From contig OZ038470.1 in the NCBI GenBank assembly GCA_964036295.1, positions 8,523,078 through 8,587,077 of the forward strand: a DNA stretch of 64,000 bases, read 5' to 3'. The notes beneath the pieces were generated by a model. That model was not told where the DNA came from. It saw only the letters and a list, made by a program, of their open reading frames with translations, and made no database searches. Both the position numbers and the translations under genes were made by a program. The stretch is from Plumapathes pennacea (Eukaryota > Cnidaria > Anthozoa > Antipatharia > Myriopathidae). Below are positions 28,401-37,400 of this stretch, one piece after another; position 1 is the first letter of the stretch; the number at the start of each line of letters is the position of its first letter.

Positions 28401-31400
28401 GATACAATGCAATCTTCATCACATAATTATTCTCGTAAAACCTTTGATGAGACCGTTTCTGTACGACGTACAAAACAGTGAAATAAACTATCGTCCTTTA
28501 TGCAGGGGCTATCATCTAGGATACGTCGTCGATATATCGTTTACGATTAAGCACCGCTTTTCCGTCCAGTTTTATAAATTCTGTCATATCGGAAGCAGAA
28601 CAGGCCATGCCTGTTGGCTCTGTTTCGAAGCGAAGCCTACTCTGAAACCTTTCTGCTAAAAATCGCACGTTCATTTCATGCAAGTGAAACTTGGTTTTAT
28701 AAAGAAAGTTTCAAACCCGGCCCTAACTTAAAACAGAGGCAACAATCATCTCGGAATTGGCCTAATAACCAGCGATCACCCTGACTTTTTCAAAAATTCG
28801 TATTCCAAATACGTGTCCCTCCTAAAGTTGCGTATGGCCAAAATCAAAGAAGGAATTACAAAATCGTATAGAGGGGTAAAATCATGTCCGTATGAATTTA
28901 GGCTATATATTTCCCGTCTGCATGTGAAACGATCAAATTTGCTGATAAAAGGCATCTATTCGAAAACACTGCAAGGATTGTTTTTAAAACGCTTCAGAGT
29001 TTCTGTGATTGAGGACTCGAGAATACGCAAAATGTACCTGAACCCACTCAACCGCTTACGAGAAACGCAGCCTGGTTAGCAAACTGCGTAAACACCGAAT
29101 GTTGTTTCTGCGTAAGTGCGACTTCTTGACGAACCAAATTATGAAGAAACTCTGAGGATAAATTTAATTTCTTTCTTAATACTGTCCCTGTCTGTAAATA
29201 AGCCTATTTCTTTCTGTGTCTCCCCTCCCACTAATTCTTCTGGTGAGACTGTCTCGTTTCATTGCTCAGAGTTTCAACCTCACCTGTGAAGTCTTTTCAC
29301 CATTTCTTTGGGAAGATAAAAAAGCAGCCTCTGCAGTTTGCCCTGTGGGTGAAAAACGTTCAGAAGAATGAAGACTGATCAAATGACTTAAAAATCACCA
29401 AGAGGGACATTAACATTAATGCTTTGAATAGATTTCTGGCATTTTCATGGAGCAGTGTTTGGATGACTGCGAAAAATAATCGTATGATTTGTAATTCAGT
29501 TTTATACATTTGTCACAATTTTTGATTGGTCTAAATAAGTTTGGCGGCATACAATACAAGAAATTTTATTTAAACACAAGGGGATTTAAAGCGATGCCAC
29601 TTGTGGGGTCGTGTACACAAGAAATAGAATAGGTAACTATTACATAAAGCTGATTAAACTATCAGTTCATACTGCATCGCACATACAATTGATGTTTAAT
29701 GGTTGGAAGAGTTTAAAGAACTCTGTATCAATAATTGACTTACCGCATTTGTAGTGATATTCGATGGATGGTAAAAGGATTCCAGGGCTTGGAACAACTT
29801 GTTCAGCTGGTTTTGAGTTTCACTGGAGCTGCCCTACAATATTAAGAGTCGTACTCGACTCCGTCCGTGTTTCAGAGCCCATGACCCTCCCCACTTTCTC
29901 AAGGTGGAGAGGATTGCTAACTCCGAAACACCGACGGCTGGGCACTAAGTGAGCCTACATCATATGTAAATCAATAGTAAGGTTCAACATTTCACAAGAA
30001 CCAGTATATAGCAAGGTGTGATATTTATTATGCCTGTCCGTGTGTCAAATTTGTCTCTTTTTGAAATCTACGTAAATATAACGCTCCTGTTAATTAAGAT
30101 ATTTGAAATTTATTTATTAAAATTACACTAAGGAAATTAATGTGAAAAAGGAGGTAAAATGTCAAAATGAAGGAAATTAACGCAATTAACACATGTCGAG
30201 AACTGCTCTCTTAAAAGCGAAAACTAAGTGTCGTAAACCGTATGCTTTTGCCCCCTCCCCCGAGGGGGTACTCCCATTTGTAGGCCAATTATAGCGTTTT
30301 CAAGCATTTTTAGTCTGAAATAGGGTATAGATTTTGCCTTTTTGGTCTGAAATAGGGGTATAGATTTTGTCTTTTTGTTCTGAAATAGGGTATCGATTTT
30401 GTCCTTTTGGTCTGGGATAGGTATGAGATGTGTCGCCGCGGCATATGGAAGAAAACACAGGGCGGAAATCCTTGCAAAAGAAAAAAAAATCTCTGAAAAA
30501 GGTCTGAAATAGGGTATATATTTTGGAGTCAAGTCAAATTCCTAAATAACCCAATACTGGACAAAGTTGGCTCCCAGATCCATTATGGGAGATAGGTAGG
30601 GGAGGGGAGGGGAAGGGGGTGTAGATTGCCCAGCTTAATTTTTTCACTAAACTGACTTGGGCTTTCAAAGTCTATTCAATGCTTCTGTTTACATCTACAA
30701 AATCCAAGCCTAAATTTGGTTCCCAACACGAACAAAATGCAATTAATCAAAAGAAAAAATAGGGTTAGTAGTACTTTTAGATCAAAAGAAACTACACTTC
30801 TCCTCAAAAAAGTTGGTTGGAAATGAACTGTTATTCATCTTTTGATATTCAGGGGCCCTAAAAACCTAATTATCTTTTGATTAATTATGTAACTCCTTTA
30901 TGTTGGAAACCAAATTTAGCCTTGGATTTTTTAGATGTAAACAAAAACACTAAATTGGTTGAAAAGGCCCCTTTTAACTTGAGTGAAAATGATGGTTCTT
31001 TTAGCTACCATACTTATATGAATAACATTGTAACTATCTCTTCAGAATAGGAGATTAACAAAAGTTTGTGGGAGACAGGGCATCAAGGCATGAAGGCAGA
31101 AAAGTTGGCAGATCTGGTAGGTACATAGGTACAAATTATGTATGTAACCATATTGCATGAATGCTTGACTGCCCCCCCCCCCCCCCCTTAGTTACCTGTT
31201 ATTTGGTGAACTGTCAACCAACAAAACAAAACTCAGTCATATACAGTTCAGGATCTTCTTAGTGTCTACAAGGCTGTAGTATGGCTGTATATTTTTCATT
31301 TAGTATTTTAATATGCAAGTGAGAAACAAAAAATAATAGACAGCAATATAGTGTTTATAAATACACAATAAGCTGTTTATTATCTTTTTTCCTTTTTTTT

Positions 31401-34400
31401 CTTTCTTTCTTTTCCCTTTTTGAAGTTCGTTTCGAGCATCTCAAATGTAGTCTACAGTGTCAAAGTACAAACTTCTCTGTAGTGCGTGTACTACTCAACC
31501 GCACCACTCGACGAATTACAGATCAAAATCTCCCCGTTTTTCAAACATACGCGCATGCATCAGCCTGGCATCCAGTCACCTGACAGCACAATTTCTAAAA
31601 GAACTGTGGTACCCCCGTAAAATACGGTGATCAGAATTTTCCCTTTTTTATTCTTTCTTCCTTATTTTTCCTTTTTGAAGTCCATTTCGAGCATGTCAAA
31701 TGCAGTTTATAGTGTGCATGTACCACTCGACCATATCACTTGACGAATTGCCGATCGATCGACATGGAAATCTCCCCGTTTTTTTAACATACGGAAGCAT
31801 CAGCCTGACATCCAGTCGCCGGACAGCACAAATTCTCTTTTTAAACTCATTTCCGATTTCTAAAAGATCTGTGGTTGGCACACGAGGCCAATATTTATAC
31901 TTAGTTTCACTCGATGTGGTGGCCATCTTTCTGTGAGGAGCCTTGGGAAAGAGCATTACGGACAGACAGACGGAAGTGGCTTAGCATATTATTATATAGA
32001 TTTTTCTTTCTCATCTTGAATACAGTTTACAGTGTCAAAGTACAAACTTCTTTGTAGTGCATGTACAACTCAACCATACCCAACTTGGTGAGTTGCAGAT
32101 CGATCGATTGTCAAAATCTCCCCGTTTGTCAAACATGTGGCAGCATCAGCCCCATGTCCAGTACTTGACAGCTCAAATTCTCTTTCTGAACTCATTTCCA
32201 ATATCCAAAAAACACTGGCCAGAATGTGAGGCCAATATTTGCACTCTCTTTCACTCCAAGTGGCAGCTATCATGGATTGTTTTTTATAATGAGGAGGCCT
32301 GGGAAAGAGCATTACACACAGACACACGGCATATTGTTACATAGATACCACACCTCATGTACGTGAATATGTTCTACATACATATGAATGTTTGCACTTG
32401 AGTACTTACCATGGAGCTCACAATCAAAACAATAGAAGATGAAATGATGCCATAGTCTCCAACTGAATATGGCAATTGGTGTTTCCCCACCGGTACACAA
32501 AGACTCTTCAACAGTCTGGTGAACACCTGTGTACAAAATAATCAGTGTCACTTCATTTCCATGGATACGTAATAAATAATTCTATGCAGTGTATAGCCAC
32601 CACACTCAGCAAAAAAAATGTTTTAACTCATAGTTTTGTTACTCTGCAGCGTCACTCTTCTCTACACTTTTTTCAGTTTCCTACACACTTCTATAACGCA
32701 ACAAAGCAGTCATAGAGTAACATGGCACTTGGAGAAAAACAATACTGAAGTATACATACCGTAGCTATGTGTGGATTCCAGTCAATATGACCTATTGTGT
32801 CTTTAGCAAGTCTGGCAAATAGCCGAAGACAGTGCTGAAAAGAATGGGGTCACATTCAATTTGAATGGGTACAACTTTTAAATGCTCAGCAAGATGTACC
32901 ATAATATTCAACCTGTTATTTGTTCATTCATTTAGCTACTCAAGTATGTTATTTTCCTTTCCTTCCATCCTCTTCTTCAGGGCCCGGTTCTTCAAAGATC
33001 GGTTAAGCTAACCCACAGTAATTCTTTCATGATTTTGGCCAACAAACTGCAGAGTTTTGATCAAAGACTCACCAAAAATTTTACTCAAGCTCAAACCATA
33101 GTGAGGAAGTTGTTTTGCAGGCACAAAGTTAAAACAAAGTTTCGACTTAACCAATGGTTAGCTTAACCATGCTTTGAACAACCAGGCCCAGCTTGCTACA
33201 TGTTCATGCACATTATGCTACTTTTCTGTAAACACAAATTTTAGCCTGTTCAAAGAAAGCTTACTCAGAGAACACAACTAGGAAGAAGAAGACTCTAATG
33301 TGACCAGGCCTCTTGAAGCCTCAATTCAAAGAACACAATGGGCACAAATATGGTCAGCAATTTACAGAAATACACATGCATGGCAGCCATAATTTGTATG
33401 ACTCGTTTTCTGAAACAAGGGAACTGTTTTGATTTAGAAGAGAAAAGAAAATTTAGCTCATTGATAGAGCCTTCTCCTTCCCACAATTCTAGCAAGTGAA
33501 CTAAAAGAAGGTTCTGACTACAGGATAACTAGGATAAACCAATTTAACTTTGCACTTGCAAAATGACTGTGTTGTTACTTCTAACACTTTTTTCTTTCAT
33601 TCTCTTATTCTTACCAACAGTATCACAGGCAAGCAAATCCCTAACGACACTATTCACTTGCCAACATACATACCTCTTCCCATCCTGGTATATTGGTACA
33701 TGCATGCCATATCCCCAAGAACTCGTCCATCCACAACCTAAATGTAACAAAAACATATTACCTAGTATTGTACAGATGCAATGCTGTAAATGGAATGATC
33801 GATACAAACTCATGTTTAACAATACAGAGTGATATGATAATTAATTATGATAAACATTGTGTGATTTGCTGCAACACATTTTACAAGTCAACATGTTTAT
33901 CAGTATGGTATACAGTAATTTATTATATAGACACGAGTGTTTTACGGGAAAATATACCATGCGTAAAATCCATACGAAACTACATCCGGGACCCGAGTGG
34001 TGTATTTTCCATATCCTCACTAGTGAGAATATCGTTGGCATCATTTCTCGCTTTTGCACGGTTATTTGTGCAATTTCTCGTAAAACACTTGTGTCTAATA
34101 TAATAAAAAGAAAATTACACGGTGGCTTGAAGATATGGATTTTATTTTCTCGTGGTAAAAACAATATTTTACTCACTCGCGAAGCGCTCGTTCGTAAAAT
34201 ATTGTTTTTACCACTCGAAAATGAAATTCATATCTTCGCGCCGCCGTGTAATATCCTCTATGTATTACACTAATCTTGAAAGCAGCTTATAGTTCTAGTT
34301 AAGTATACTGCACTCATTACAAAAATTACATTACTTTGATCAAAACGACTCCATTACCTGAAACCTTTGTCATACTCTTGTGGAAGTAAAACTGTTGGCA

Positions 34401-37400
34401 AGAACAAATTGAAATAGAACATCGCTTTCCCAAAGGTGACATCAAAAGGGCACATGAGTGGTCTCCATTCATCCAACATTTCTTGAGTGGAATCCACAGA
34501 GAAATACACTCTTGACACAGCCACAACATGTTTGAGTGCATCTTCCAGCTTTCTACAAAATAGAAAGAGCAGAGCAGAGGTTTAAATTAAATGTTATTTA
34601 CATTAAATGTAGACTTAGTATCTGCTGTTTGACAAAAAAACAAAAACAAAAACAAAAGCTGAGCCAAAAATTCTGTTTAACAAGTAATGAAGAAGCCACG
34701 AGCAGTTTACAGTGTAGCACTGTAAAGCAACAAAAACTTATAAAACACTGTGGATTTGCACATGTGGCCCAGACATCACACTCACAAAAATGTGTACCTG
34801 CAGATACTTTCTTCAACTAGAGTCTAGCATATAATATATGCATATATATGTTCATAATACAACATATGTTTTGCAATTTTGCCTGAAATGTCTGTAACTT
34901 GTTAAAGCATACTAATGAACTATTTAATAGTAATACATAAACATTCACATAACATGTAAGCAGCTCTATGCAGGATTTTTTTAGGTAAACTGTGATGTTT
35001 AACAATTTTGAGGCAATATATAAAACCAGCAGGATTGTTTTCTTTCTTTTTTTTTTTCTTTTTTGAAGTCCAATTTGAACATCTTGAATGCAGTTAACAT
35101 TGTCAAGTACAAACTTCTGTGTGCATGTACCTCTCAACCATACATCAAATCGCCGATCGATTGACATCAAAATTTCCCCGTTTTTCAAACATGCAGTAGC
35201 ATCAGCCCCATTCCAGTAATCTGAAAGCTCAAATTCTCATTGTAAACTCATTTTCTCTAATTTGCAAAGGAACAGTGGTTGGCACACAAGGCCAATATTT
35301 ATACTTTCTTTCCCTCCCAGTGGCCACAAATTTCAGATTTTTTTATTAGGAGGCCTGGGAAAGAGTGTTACACACAAACAGATGTAATACCTCATTCACA
35401 CCAATACTTAAACCTGTTTAAAAGGTGTTTGATAAAACTTGTTTAGTTAAACGCAGGGGCTCGTTATAAAAGGGAACCCTCACGGGGAATTTTTTATATT
35501 AAATACAAAATGGCATAATGAAGAAAGCAAGCAAGAAGCCTCTCGCTTTTCTTGGCATGACCATAACTGTCAGCTAAATAAATGGTTTTACACAGCAACA
35601 CTTATGTTTACAAGTCACCAATTGTGCGTTTTCATGTTGTGTTTGTCAGCAGTAGGCAGAGAAACAGATTCAGCATGGCGGCCTATTTTTAAATCATGCG
35701 CTGTTCCCTCCAGTCATCTTGGTTTTTGACCGACCAAAGGATAGATTTCTTGTTTCTTGTGGTACCGTAACGGCCTTTCTTGGTATACTATTTGAGGACA
35801 GCAATTTAGTAATGAGTAATTCCAAACAAAATAAATTGCAATTACAAAATGCAAATCATTTCACAGTTCGGTCAGTCCAATATTGACTCAATTCATACTC
35901 AAATGAGGATGGAACTTCGATAGTGGTATCAAATTAAAAGTTCGAGGTTTGTAATAACAATAAACCGCAGTTTGGAGGACTGGCTAAACAATTATGCGAA
36001 TCATGGTCATGGAGAAACTCCAGAATATCAACAAGGAGAACGTGAAGATGAACCCAAATGATGGATAATATAAGCGCTTTTGCAACACGCGCACACAGCT
36101 TTATTTTGATAGAGTATTAATGGCCAGCAAGATTCTATATTGTATGACGTTATTTATTCTGACCAATAAAATAACATTTGTTATTTAGTTGCTCTCATTT
36201 GTTCATCAAGCAGGAGCCATTTCTAACAGCAACCACCATCTTGCCGGTCAATTAATATATTCATTAAAATCTTCCTTAGGAAGAGCCTTTTTATAGTACG
36301 CCCCTGCGTTTAAGTCAGCCATCACAATGTGCGCACAGCAAAATTAAACTAGTTTAAAACCCGTCCAACTAAACAACCTGTGCAGGTAGTGTAAAATGTT
36401 GTGTATTTAACACAAAAACAAAACAGGTTTTAGAAAACGCAGTCTAGTGCACTTGGTTTAATTAAACAGGTTTAGTTGGTGTGAATAGGGTATAAGTCAG
36501 TAAGCATATTGTTATATAGACAGTACAGAATTTTATTGTCTCAGTAAAGAGATTCCTGCCTTATTCTATCGCACAACACAATAGCTGTTGAGAGATACAG
36601 AAAGACAGAAATCTATATAATTTCCTATAAATAAGCTTCCATCTACTGTATCTGTTATGCTGTTTTCAAGGCTCCTCATCGAAAACCCAATATGGCAGCC
36701 AGAAGGGAGCAAAAGAAAACATACAATAGTTTATTGGCCTCTTATGCCAACCACTGTTCTTGTCGAAATCGGAAATGAGTTTAGAAAGATAAGTTCAGCT
36801 GTAAGATAACTGGATATTGAACTGATGCTCCCACATGGTCAAAAAAGAGGCAGATTTTGATGTTGAACGATTGTTGATTCGCTGAGTGGTACATTATTAC
36901 AAATAGAGAAGTTTGTACTTTGACACTGCATCCAAGATGCCCAAAATGAACTTCAAACAGGAAAAAAAGTAGGAAAAGAGGAAAATAAAAAAAATCCAAT
37001 GTCACCCATATTTTACAGGAGGTCCCACTAATAAAATTATATTGCTGGTATTTAACCAAAAGAAAAACATAAAGGCCATAAATAAAAGACAACTGAATAA
37101 TGGTCACACTGGGTGCACTGTACAGTACTTACACAGGAAATCTCTTCAACCCTGTGGTTTTATACTTGGAATAAAAAACAGATTCCACGATGTTATAGAG
37201 AGGTCGCCATGGAAGGACCAGCTCTTCCCTTGAAATGAGCTCACGCTTCCTGGTAATTGAAATGAAAAAATGCCCTGAGGTTATTTCTCATAAAGGACAC
37301 ACTACACTACAGTTAAACCTGTATTAAGCAGACACCTTCAGGGAACTGTGAAGTGTCTGCGTACAGGTACAGTTTACAGTATTTTACAGGTGAGTTAAAA

